Assembly (NCBI RefSeq): GCF_022179525.1
Contig: NZ_BPQX01000056.1
Coordinates: 1 to 64,000, forward strand
DNA length: 64,000 nt
Origin: Methylobacterium persicinum
GTDB taxonomy: Bacteria > Pseudomonadota > Alphaproteobacteria > Rhizobiales > Beijerinckiaceae
Reading direction: 5' to 3'
Shown: piece after piece, positions 1-7,944 of the stretch
Layout of the letters: each line of letters begins with the position of its first letter
Position numbering within the stretch: the stretch's first letter is position 1
Program-made: the position numbers and the translations under genes
Notes under the pieces: model-generated
Database searches by the model: none
What the model was told of the DNA's origin: nothing
Seen by the model: only the letters and a program-made list of their open reading frames with translations

Positions 1-134
1 AAACAAGGCGGCCTTCGCCGGATGCGCACCGTGCTCAGTGGCCACCAGCCAGACAAAAAGCAAAATCAATTGACAGTTAGACCAGTTCGATTTGGTCAAT
101 CGAAGCGCAATAAGCAGTAATGCGGAGTTCAATC

Positions 135-332
135 ATGAAGGCCATCATTGAGACGGCGGGTTCTGGCGTAACCTTGAACCTGAACGGCGAGGCGAAAGGC
201 TCGATGAGCCTGGAAGACGCCTTGGCTGCCATTCGTGCGGCGAACCAAAGCGCTCGAGATGAGTTCGACGGAGCGATTCAGGATGCCGGCTTGGATGATG
301 GGATCGGCGTCGGGTTAAGGGAACGACTTTGA
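135..332 (+). CDS. small hypothetical protein (65 aa)
   Basis: I do not recognise this gene. It encodes 65 residues, starting MKAIIETAGSG and ending LRERL, acidic overall, with an Ala-rich helix-like stretch in the middle and no membrane segment or Cys. An in-frame ATG at 120 would add five residues, but the ATG at 135 is preceded by GGAG at 124-127 with 7-nt spacing, so I chose it. It is followed 65 bases later by another small same-strand gene, and both run opposite to the polysaccharide genes that start at 766. Its reading frame is supported only by the ribosome-binding site and the ordinary amino-acid composition. Confidence 0.4.
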   Translation: MKAIIETAGSGVTLNLNGEAKGSMSLEDALAAIRAANQSARDEFDGAIQDAGLDDGIGVGLRERL

Positions 333-397
333 GCACCGGAACTGCACCCGGGCAATCCCGTTATCTGAACGGATGAGTCTGACCGACAGGTGGAGTG

Positions 398-595
398 ATG
401 AAGGTCGAGGATCTGCTCAAGATGCCCCTGGGCGGGCGCGTCACTGTCACCGCAGATGCCCAAGCGATGGACTGGCTCGAATGGGCAGGGTTCTTTCCCG
501 AACGCGTTGACGGCGACCTCTACGTCATGCGCAGGGATCACCCAGTCGGCGTGCTGTTCGCCTCTGAACCAAGCCGCCCCACCACAATAGGTTGA
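398..595 (+). CDS. small hypothetical protein (65 aa)
   Basis: Unrecognised 65-residue protein starting MKVEDLLKMPLGG. A GTG directly before the ATG (395) is an alternative start. AGGTGGAG at 389-396 supplies the ribosome-binding site. The sequence contains WLEWAGFFPERVDGDLYVMRRDHPV-like text typical of a small soluble alpha/beta protein, with no signal peptide. It lies just downstream of the other small plus-strand gene and could be co-transcribed with it. No function can be assigned. After its stop, 596-765 holds nothing I can name. Confidence 0.4.
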   Translation: MKVEDLLKMPLGGRVTVTADAQAMDWLEWAGFFPERVDGDLYVMRRDHPVGVLFASEPSRPTTIG

Positions 596-765
596 GCTGC
601 GGCGTCGCCCCACAACCAGCAAGCGCTGCGAGGTGCGACGCCCGCCCTTGGCCTCCGTCCTCTCGAAGGCCAACGCCATGGGAAATCCATCAAGTCTAAC
701 ACTGAGACGAGGCGTGGAGCGCAGCAACTGCGCGAAGCTCCGCAGTCACCTCGTTTTCCCTTCGC

Positions 766-1761
766 TTAGGAGAGGGCGGTGGGATTGTAGAAAATAATGC
801 GACTTCCGAGGGCATCGAACCGGAATTGGCAGCTACGCAGCATATGCAGCGATTGCTTGATAGCCGAGTGGTGCTCCGGGGGCGCGTAGAACATCAGAAA
901 CCCGCCGGAGCCCGCACCGAGAATTTTGCCGCCGACCGCGCCTGCTCTTCTGCCAGTCTCGTACCAATCATCGATTTCTGCGGAACTCACGCCGTTCGAC
1001 AGCGTTTTCTTCAAGTTCCAATTGTCATGAAGAATGTCACCAAAACTCTCAAGGTTTCCGGCCTGCAGTTCGTCTCTCAAATGGTAGGCTAACTCTACCA
1101 TCCGGATCAACGTGCTACGCTTTGCGTGATCGCTGACGACGGCGTCGGATTGTTCTTTGAGAATCTTCGATGCACTGCGTGTGATGCCAGTGTAGAAGAC
1201 CAGAATGCTCTCTTCCAGTTTCGTCCGAACGTCCCGTGGCATAATGACGGGCGTAACGAGGACGCTTTCGTCGGCTTTGAACTCGATCAGGTTGAAGCCA
1301 CCATAGGCTGCCGCATATTGGTCCTGCTTTCCGATCGGCTCGCCGCAGCGATCAATCTCAATCTCGCAGCTCATCCGCCCGAGATCGTCTGCCGAAATGT
1401 GGCGTCCCTGATAGGCCGAAACCGCGTTCAGAAGGCCCACGGTGAACGAGCTGGACGAGCCCAGTCCCGTCCCGCGGGAGGGAATGTCGGCGATGGTCGT
1501 GATCTCGACGCCGCCTTTGATATTGAGGCACTCGAAGGCCGCACGAACGAGGCGATGTTCGATCTGATCGACCGAATCCACCTCCTCGTTCTTGGAGTAT
1601 CCCAGCCGGATGCCGCCATCGAACTTCTGATTGATGTTGACGTAGATGTACTTGTCGATGGCCGTGCTGAGAACTGCGCCCCCGTGGCGACGGTAGAACT
1701 CTGGCATATCGCTACCGCCGCCGACGAAGCTCATCCTCAATGGGGTCCGGCTAATGATCAT
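766..1761 (-). CDS. hddA: D-glycero-alpha-D-manno-heptose-7-phosphate kinase (GHMP family)
   Basis: A GHMP-family sugar kinase of 331 aa. The start MIISRTPLRMSFVGGGSD is the usual N-terminus of heptose-7-phosphate kinases. The ATP-binding loop is RGTGLGSSSSFTVG (about residues 96-109), and the C-terminal motif GGKILGAGSGGF (about 275-286) closes the active site. In this family the enzyme phosphorylates D-glycero-D-manno-heptose 7-phosphate at O-1, giving the 1,7-bisphosphate in the GDP-heptose branch. The partner enzymes GmhA (7347-7913) and a GmhB/HddC fusion (7945-9882) are in the same cluster. It starts 38 bases after the FAD gene and is the last gene of the minus-strand polysaccharide run. 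A fucokinase-like specificity cannot be excluded from sequence alone, but the neighbours favour heptose. Confidence 0.82.
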   Translation of the reverse strand: MIISRTPLRMSFVGGGSDMPEFYRRHGGAVLSTAIDKYIYVNINQKFDGGIRLGYSKNEEVDSVDQIEHRLVRAAFECLNIKGGVEITTIADIPSRGTGLGSSSSFTVGLLNAVSAYQGRHISADDLGRMSCEIEIDRCGEPIGKQDQYAAAYGGFNLIEFKADESVLVTPVIMPRDVRTKLEESILVFYTGITRSASKILKEQSDAVVSDHAKRSTLIRMVELAYHLRDELQAGNLESFGDILHDNWNLKKTLSNGVSSAEIDDWYETGRRAGAVGGKILGAGSGGFLMFYAPPEHHSAIKQSLHMLRSCQFRFDALGSRIIFYNPTALS

Positions 1762-1799
1762 TGCGGATGTGTCTCGCTCAAAGGATGGAGGCGCTGCGG

Positions 1800-3107
1800 T
1801 TAATCGGCCGGAGTGGATGCATTCAGGGACCGGGCCAGCTTAAGTGTCCGCTCCACGACGCCGTCCGTATTGAGATACTCGAACTCTGCGAAGCGGCCCG
1901 CCGATCGAATCCCCTGCTCTTCCAAGTAGGATAGCAGCACATCCACGTTCTTACGGTGGTCGAGGTCGTAGATGACATACGCATACCGCTCAACCTTCAC
2001 CTGAGTGTCGAGGATATCCTCCCGCTCGATGAACCCAACCTTGACAAGCCCGTCGATAACTTGATCGACGATATCGGCCTCCGACAAAGTTGCCAGGTAG
2101 CTGTTTGGACGGAATGTCACCTCTGCCATTAGGGTGCTGCCCCCATCAGGAAGACAGTAGCTCTCACCCAAGTAATTCAGCTTGGACAGACGGTGAAACA
2201 CCACGTCTTTATCCGGGACATACAGCGCGAAGTGCTCTCCGATCGTATCCTTCTTCACCTGCACCATAACGATATAGATAGAATTGTAGAGGAGACGGTC
2301 CAGGGTGCTCTTAATCTCGGCCGGAGGTGAGAGCAGCTTGAACAGCTCGTGGATCGGGATGCAATTGATAAGTTGCTTGGCGTAGACCTCGTCGGTATCT
2401 GTCGTGATCTTCCAACCATTTGGTTGCTTCTCCAGGCTGCGCACGTTGACGCTGGTGCGCACATCCTGTCCTTTGGCCTCAGCTCGATCCTTATACTCGT
2501 TTACAAGGGTCTGGAATCCGCCCTTCGCTGGATAATGGTAGTAGAGCTGGTGGGTATACCCCTCCGTCGCGACGCCTTGGGCCGATGCGATCACATCCTC
2601 GCGCGGCGGCTTCGGAATACGCTCGACCATCTGCGTATCCATGCAAGAAGGATCGAATTTCCAGATCTTTTCATTGTAAGGCTGGAGATAAAGGTGCGTG
2701 ATACCTTCGCCGAATACGCTCAGGAAAAACTGCAGCATATTGCTGCCATGATAATTTTCGTACGGATTATTGAGAAATTCCTGCAGACAGTAATCGCGAT
2801 CCGTCGGCTCAAGTGCTGCCAGATCGTTCTCGAACGGGTACTTTACATATCGTCCCTTGAAAACGATCTGATTGGACCTGCGGATTTTATTGGTCTCCAC
2901 CATCGTCGAGTGGAGATCGAGCACTTCTTTGTTCTTCGAAAATATGATGTGGGGGCCGATATCATAGTCTACACCATTCATGCTGTAGCTACGGCTCAGT
3001 CCGCCGACAGTGTCCTGACGTTCGAGGACGACGGCCTTTCCATCGAGAAAGCTGGATAGCGATAGGCCAGCAACGCCTCCGCCAAGAATTGCATACTCGA
3101 AAGTCAT
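1800..3107 (-). CDS. FAD-dependent amine-oxidase/UDP-galactopyranose-mutase-like protein
   Basis: A 435-aa flavoprotein. The N-terminus EYAILGGGVAGLSLSSFL is a Rossmann dinucleotide-binding motif (GGGVAG), followed by VVLERQDTVGGLSRSY, the second FAD-contact stretch of the protoporphyrinogen-oxidase/amine-oxidase superfamily. The DIGPHIIFSKNKEVLDL segment resembles UDP-galactopyranose mutases and related enzymes of polysaccharide clusters. No signal peptide or transmembrane segment is seen, so it is cytosolic. It lies 12 bases after a GT4 and 38 bases before hddA, so it probably rearranges or oxidises a nucleotide-linked sugar for the same polymer. The exact substrate is not readable from the sequence. 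Confidence 0.72.
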   Translation of the reverse strand: MTFEYAILGGGVAGLSLSSFLDGKAVVLERQDTVGGLSRSYSMNGVDYDIGPHIIFSKNKEVLDLHSTMVETNKIRRSNQIVFKGRYVKYPFENDLAALEPTDRDYCLQEFLNNPYENYHGSNMLQFFLSVFGEGITHLYLQPYNEKIWKFDPSCMDTQMVERIPKPPREDVIASAQGVATEGYTHQLYYHYPAKGGFQTLVNEYKDRAEAKGQDVRTSVNVRSLEKQPNGWKITTDTDEVYAKQLINCIPIHELFKLLSPPAEIKSTLDRLLYNSIYIVMVQVKKDTIGEHFALYVPDKDVVFHRLSKLNYLGESYCLPDGGSTLMAEVTFRPNSYLATLSEADIVDQVIDGLVKVGFIEREDILDTQVKVERYAYVIYDLDHRKNVDVLLSYLEEQGIRSAGRFAEFEYLNTDGVVERTLKLARSLNASTPAD

Positions 3108-3119
3108 GTTGCCTCAACT

Positions 3120-4637
3120 TCAATGGATATCAGATGGTGTGCAGATCGGCCGTCCCGCAGGGATGCGAATCGCATCTAGATCGCTCACATCGACGTACCC
3201 GTAACCACGCTCAATCAAAAGCGGAATGAGATCGCCTTCGGTGACGTGATGGCGCACCCCGTCCTTGAAGAGGAACAACGCGCCATGGTTCCAGTATAAG
3301 CCTTCTCGGTGGTCAGTGATATCGAGCGGCGCCCTCTCGAAAGCGATGCCGTTGACATCGGCGAGGCCGGCGCTGATGCCCTGGTTCGGATTATAGGCAA
3401 TTCGACCTTCGTGGATGTCCAACAAGAGCGCCTCGCGCTCTGAAGCGGCTCGGCTCCACGTATAGCGTTCAGCGGTCTTGCGTCCGTTGGTGGCCAATTT
3501 GCTCCGGAGCGACGGATCGGTGGCGAGGCGGCAGATCGCATCGGCCATCGCCGTGGTATCTCGCGAACCGACGACCCAGGCATTGTCTCCATCGAACGCA
3601 TAGTCTTCCGTGCCAGCCCCGGTGGTGATCGTCGCTGTCCCACTGGCCATGGCCTCGAGCGGAGGCAGGGGGAAACTCTCGTACCACGAGGGGCAGAGCG
3701 CGATGTCACTGGTGGCATAGAGATCCGCCAGTGCCGCGAATGACAGCTTGGGGTGGTAGACGTAAGGCGCGTAGGCGTTCTGTTCCGTGAGAACCGGATG
3801 CTTGTATCCAAACACGTTCCATTGCAACTTGCCGCCCAGCCGAGACCGGGCCTGTGAGACTGCCGCCACGGCGTCGGCGAAGCCCTTCCAATCTTCCGGC
3901 CGGGCATACGTCACGAGCCGGATTACGCCATCCGTCTCGCTCGTCTTCGGACGCGGGTTGAAATCCCCAATCTCAATGGCGTTGGTCGAGAACGGCACAT
4001 TCTGCCCGTAGCGCAACTTGATCTGGTCACGAAGCCAAGACGAATTGGCGATCTTAAACAGTGGCAATGAATAGGCACTTCGAGCCAAAATTTTGTTCAA
4101 AAGGAGGTCATTCTGTATCGGATAAAAGACCTCTTCGAGGTGCTGCATGAAGAATACTGGCTTGCCCTTCCCGGAGAAGTATACGGGGAAAGCCGTGCTC
4201 CAGAATGTCGCGATGTTGATGTCGCAGTCCGGCATGACCTCCATCGTATAAAGCCAGTTCAGGGCTTCATCGACCACGGTCGAGAGGGCCATTTTGTTGG
4301 GTACGTTGGCAGAGCTTGAGAGGACAAGCTCCCGGAGCGCTGAAGGCCCAAGAGTGATCGAAATCGCATCCGAGAGCCGCTGGAGGTCGGAACGATCAAT
4401 CTTGCTCAGGTCGAGACCTTGTTCCGGACCAAGCTGTAGACCGCGAAGCCGCTTGTAGTGAAGTTCGCCCTTGAATTTGAACCAGGGGTAGGGATTGTCA
4501 CCGCTCCAGTTCGTATCCGGATAGGTTGTGATACTCACAACATGTCCTGCTTCCAGGAAGCGGTTGGCATATTCCAGGATTGCCAAAGGCCCGCCCGATA
4601 TGGAGGCGATTGGCGGCATCACGAAGTTAATTTTCAT
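3120..4637 (-). CDS. glycosyltransferase family 4
   Basis: A retaining GT-B glycosyltransferase of 505 aa. The N-terminal half opens MKINFVMPPIASISGGPLAI, the typical beta-strand and glycine loop of the acceptor domain. The C-terminal domain carries YATSDIALCPSWYESFPLPP and LEAMASGTATITTGAGTEDY (about residues 305-350), the E-x7-E donor-site motif of GT4. A TTG at 4667 extends the frame by ten residues and overlaps the upstream gene's stop. I prefer the ATG at 4637 because the motif-bearing N-terminus starts there. The last 90 residues, after the canonical domain, are unassigned and contain DLDAIRIPAGRP. It lies between the GT2 and the FAD protein in a tight same-strand run. Donor and acceptor are unknown. 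Confidence 0.82.
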   Translation of the reverse strand: MKINFVMPPIASISGGPLAILEYANRFLEAGHVVSITTYPDTNWSGDNPYPWFKFKGELHYKRLRGLQLGPEQGLDLSKIDRSDLQRLSDAISITLGPSALRELVLSSSANVPNKMALSTVVDEALNWLYTMEVMPDCDINIATFWSTAFPVYFSGKGKPVFFMQHLEEVFYPIQNDLLLNKILARSAYSLPLFKIANSSWLRDQIKLRYGQNVPFSTNAIEIGDFNPRPKTSETDGVIRLVTYARPEDWKGFADAVAAVSQARSRLGGKLQWNVFGYKHPVLTEQNAYAPYVYHPKLSFAALADLYATSDIALCPSWYESFPLPPLEAMASGTATITTGAGTEDYAFDGDNAWVVGSRDTTAMADAICRLATDPSLRSKLATNGRKTAERYTWSRAASEREALLLDIHEGRIAYNPNQGISAGLADVNGIAFERAPLDITDHREGLYWNHGALFLFKDGVRHHVTEGDLIPLLIERGYGYVDVSDLDAIRIPAGRPICTPSDIH

Positions 4638-4663
4638 AGCGGCGGCAATCCCGGTGGGAACAC

Positions 4664-6982
4664 TCAAGCGACGTTGCTTGGACTAGAAACGAGATGCGGG
4701 TAAGACCGACTAAAGTTCGGATTATAGTAGCGGTCTTTTTTAGCGTCATCTCCAAAGCGCTTTTGTAGAATGTTCTGAAGATCCGTCGGGGTATCAATTC
4801 GAGCGCGGTCTACGACGCGGCTCCATGGATTGTAGACGACACGCAAGCCATGTTTTCTGAGTTCGAGGCAGAAAGCGAGACCGGCCGCATCACCGAAATC
4901 AAATACGGGCAGGCCGCCCGCACGACGGAAAACATCTGTGCGTGTTGCCAGCAAGGCGGAGGAAACGGCCTCGACATTCGAGGCGATCCAATTGGTAAAC
5001 CAATATCCCCCTCGGCAGTCGGCCTCGTCCCGATCCATCGTCATCGGTTTGTCCAGCAGGACCGTCGCACCAGCCTTGACCTTGAGCCTGTCGCTCAAGA
5101 TCTTCCCACCCACGGCGCCGATATCTTCGCTGAGGGAGAGATAGCCAACGAGCTCTTTCAGCCAATCGGCCGTCATCGGACGGGCCTCGGGGCGTATGAA
5201 GACGAGGTGCTCGGCATCCGTCTCTAGGATTGTTGCATGGAGCGCGGCCTGATTGTTCACGCTGCTCGCCCGTACGGTGCTCCCTGCCACGGAAGCCGGA
5301 ACAGGCTTTCCAAGGAAAATGACATGTAGCTCCGTGCCGGGGCCTTCAGCCAAGCCCTGGAGACGCGCAAGATCGATTTCATCGTCACGGCACAGCACGA
5401 TGATGTCGCAGCGCTCGGTGAAATCCGGAAAACGAAGCTTGTACCCGCCCACCCGTATCTGTTGGAACGGTATTGGCCATTCGGCCCGGGCCAGTAAGCC
5501 CCGGCGGGTCAGATGCTCATCATAGATCCGGAGAGCTAGCTTCTCGATCGCAGGCTTGGCAGTCGTCCCGGAGGCGACAGAACCGGCATGCTCTCGCCAG
5601 AAGTAAAGAATTTGTGGGATGTGCCGAATTTTGGCCCCCGCCTCGTACAGACGTAGGCTTACGTCCAGATCTTGGATCACGGACGTCGATGCCCGGAACC
5701 CGCCGATCGTCCGCATCATCTCAGTGCGGACAACCTTGAAGTGAACAATATAGTTCGTCACCAGAAACAATTCCGGAGACCAGCCGGGCTTGTATGCTGG
5801 ATGCAAAAAGCGGCTTCTGCCATTGATCATGGCGTGATCGGTATAGACGAAATCGGTATCGCGGTGGTCCGAGAGGAGTTCCGTCACCTCTTGCAGGGCA
5901 TTCTGAGCGAGGACGTCGTCGTGGTCGAGGAATCCGACGTATTCGCCTTGTGCCATCTTCAGCGCTTGGTTCGACGCCTCGGCAATGCCACCGTTCTTGT
6001 CTGCGAAAACAATTGTGATGCGTGGGTCGGTACCGTTGTAGCCGGCAAGAACCTCTTTGCATGCCGTTTCGGTCGAACCATCATCGACGATGCAGAGCTG
6101 CCACTTCCAGTACGTCTGATTCAGGACAGATTCGATCGCCTCCCTGAGGAATCGCGGGTGCGAATTGTAAGTTGGCAGAATGATAGATATCGTCGGTTCA
6201 TATGCAGCAAAGGCGACGCCCTTCGCAATCTGTCCGACCGTCTGTGGCGGAGTGAGCGTGTGGGCTGCGGCAGTCAACGCCGCGAGCTTGGCCGCCGGCG
6301 ACTGCTTCAGCAGAAAAGTAAGCGCCAGCGGGGCGCCTCCATCGACAGCTCGAAAGTCGTTCAACTCTTCCGGGGTCACATGGGGGCTCGGCGCGCGGCC
6401 TTCACGCTCTCCGAAGTTGATGTAATGGACCAGCGGATTGACGCCGGCTGCTGCGACGTCCGGGTTCTGCGAGAGATACCACGAAGTCGAAAACAGGGGA
6501 TTCGGATCTCTGCCCTCGCGCGCGCCGTATTCGAGATAATGCAGTATGCAATCGACTTTGGCGTGCAGAACATCTTGATATTGCGTTAAATACCAACGAG
6601 TATCGAACAAGTCGGACGCTGCAATGAGGGCATGGTCTTCAGCAAAGCGTGTGCGTTGGGTCCGGCTGTGTCCGTTGCGCCGGAGCGGTCCCTGCCATCT
6701 GGAGGGGAGGCTTGGTGTAGCAGGGTGCGGAAGATCGGCCCTGGTTTCGAGCAACGTCTCCAGTAGGTTTGCGGCATGCGCGCTGCGGCGCGCCAATTCA
6801 GCGGACAACCTGTTGACTTCACCAGCAAGTGTCGCCCGAGTTTGAATTAGGTCGTCGATCTGTCGGCGGTCGGCTTGTTTTTGATCGACGAAATCTTTCT
6901 CAAGACGCTGCCGCTTCCGCTCTGAACGGTCCAGATCTCTCTTTAATTCTCGCCAGTCGGTTCTCGTATTGTAGTCTGCCAT
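4664..6982 (-). CDS. coiled-coil glycosyltransferase family 2 with WYL/NPLVHY repeats
   Basis: A 772-aa protein in four parts. Residues about 8-80 are a charged coiled coil with no signal peptide. Residues about 125-200 hold two copies of a module: first RWYLTQYQDVL...HYLEYGAREGRDP, then SWYLSQNPDV...NPLVHYINFGEREGRAP. Residues about 262-500 are a GT2 domain with ISIILPTYNS, CIVDDGS, FLDHDD (the DxD-type metal site) and the WREHAGSVA loop. The remaining 250 residues are a second, degenerate GT-A-like half lacking a clear DxD. The same module occurs in the giant transferase at 11645-15262, so both may dock on one scaffold or membrane site. A 364-base gap separates it from gmhA, so it may have its own promoter. 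Donor and acceptor are unknown. Confidence 0.8.
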   Translation of the reverse strand: MADYNTRTDWRELKRDLDRSERKRQRLEKDFVDQKQADRRQIDDLIQTRATLAGEVNRLSAELARRSAHAANLLETLLETRADLPHPATPSLPSRWQGPLRRNGHSRTQRTRFAEDHALIAASDLFDTRWYLTQYQDVLHAKVDCILHYLEYGAREGRDPNPLFSTSWYLSQNPDVAAAGVNPLVHYINFGEREGRAPSPHVTPEELNDFRAVDGGAPLALTFLLKQSPAAKLAALTAAAHTLTPPQTVGQIAKGVAFAAYEPTISIILPTYNSHPRFLREAIESVLNQTYWKWQLCIVDDGSTETACKEVLAGYNGTDPRITIVFADKNGGIAEASNQALKMAQGEYVGFLDHDDVLAQNALQEVTELLSDHRDTDFVYTDHAMINGRSRFLHPAYKPGWSPELFLVTNYIVHFKVVRTEMMRTIGGFRASTSVIQDLDVSLRLYEAGAKIRHIPQILYFWREHAGSVASGTTAKPAIEKLALRIYDEHLTRRGLLARAEWPIPFQQIRVGGYKLRFPDFTERCDIIVLCRDDEIDLARLQGLAEGPGTELHVIFLGKPVPASVAGSTVRASSVNNQAALHATILETDAEHLVFIRPEARPMTADWLKELVGYLSLSEDIGAVGGKILSDRLKVKAGATVLLDKPMTMDRDEADCRGGYWFTNWIASNVEAVSSALLATRTDVFRRAGGLPVFDFGDAAGLAFCLELRKHGLRVVYNPWSRVVDRARIDTPTDLQNILQKRFGDDAKKDRYYNPNFSRSYPHLVSSPSNVA

Positions 6983-7346
6983 CCGAAACCCCTCGTAGCC
7001 TCTAACGCCCTTGGTCGCCGCGCAACACCGAGAGGAGTGCTATGCCATCGGCAGCCTCCCCCCCCCAGCTCCAGGCTGTTCATAGGAAAGGGGAAAGGGC
7101 GTAATCCTTCAGCCGCTGCTGTCGTTTATTGAGAATGCGAAGCAATGTCGTTCTTGTGACGAATTGCTTCGATCTCGCGTAAGTTGCCGCTTTTCTTTGG
7201 CGCTGTTGAGCAGCCGCTTCACAGGAGCGTAGGAGTTCTTCCGGTGCCCATATCCTCCATTGAGATACGCCCCCGTCATCTCCAATTTCCCGCGTGCGGC
7301 TCAGGTCTTTAGCATATAATCCTGGCGCATATCAGAACGTGAAGGT
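6983..7346. other. intergenic gap with a short inverted repeat
   Basis: No credible gene lies in these 364 bases. A C-run at about 7060-7067 and a 9-bp inverted repeat, CGAAGCAAT at 7138-7146 and ATTGCTTCG at 7163-7171, are the only structures I see. The repeat resembles a piece of the larger palindrome at 11335-11423. The gap should hold the promoter of the minus-strand GT2 gene, but I cannot fix -10/-35 boxes. Confidence 0.4.
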
Positions 7347-7913
7347 CTACTGTAATGCCTCTGCATGACAAAGAGCCTGCATGACGATATGGCCGAACAC
7401 GGAATGAACGTCTTCGACGAGCTGCATGTCGTTGGAATTGACCCAAATGACGTTTGCCGCTCGTTCCTTGAGCCGGCCGCCGCTGAACCCACAGAGGCCA
7501 AGGGTTTGGCATCCCATCTCATTCGCGACATCGATTGCGCGGATGACGTTCTCGGAATTACCGCTCCCAGAAATCGCGATCACGAGGTCGTTCTTCGCAG
7601 CGATATTGCGCAACTGCGCGCTGAACACGTCTTGATAAGATAAGTCGTTGGCATAGGCGGTGATCAGGCCCATGTTATCGACAAGGCTGCGGCCGAGAAA
7701 CGGCTTGCCGTGGGCAAGGAACGTCATCTTCGTCCAGTCAGTCATAAAATGAAGTGCCGTCATGGCACTTCCCCCGTTGCCGAGGGTGATGATTTGTCGG
7801 CCCGAGATCCAAGCGTCACGCACAAGGGCAACGCCGCGGTCGAACTCCGAACGATCGACTTGTGCGAGCAGCGCCGTCAGCCGAGTAAGATAATCAGACG
7901 ATTGCATCAGCAT
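7347..7913 (-). CDS. gmhA: phosphoheptose isomerase (SIS domain)
   Basis: A 188-aa single-domain SIS protein, the usual size for GmhA. Residues about 39-47 are ITLGNGGSA, the phosphate-binding loop, followed by LHFMTDW, the metal/catalytic region that reads HFAxE in classical enzymes. ISGSGNSENVI (about 115-125) is the second phosphate loop, and EDVHSVFGHIV (about 166-176) is the C-terminal catalytic helix. GmhA converts sedoheptulose 7-phosphate to D-glycero-D-manno-heptose 7-phosphate in the cytosol, the first committed heptose step. It follows the trifunctional heptose enzyme by 31 bases on the same strand. The Asp in HFMTDW where Glu is common is a mild deviation, so another SIS sugar isomerase is possible but less likely in this context. 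Confidence 0.82.
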   Translation of the reverse strand: MLMQSSDYLTRLTALLAQVDRSEFDRGVALVRDAWISGRQIITLGNGGSAMTALHFMTDWTKMTFLAHGKPFLGRSLVDNMGLITAYANDLSYQDVFSAQLRNIAAKNDLVIAISGSGNSENVIRAIDVANEMGCQTLGLCGFSGGRLKERAANVIWVNSNDMQLVEDVHSVFGHIVMQALCHAEALQ

Positions 7914-7944
7914 GTCGAGAATCCCGTAGAATGTTGGGTTTCGT

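Noticed and set aside
1-120. Open frame from the window start to the TAA at 118, 39 residues, basic
   Set aside because: Too short to recognise and other frames are also partly open to 73. It could be a gene tail, but there is nothing to support it.
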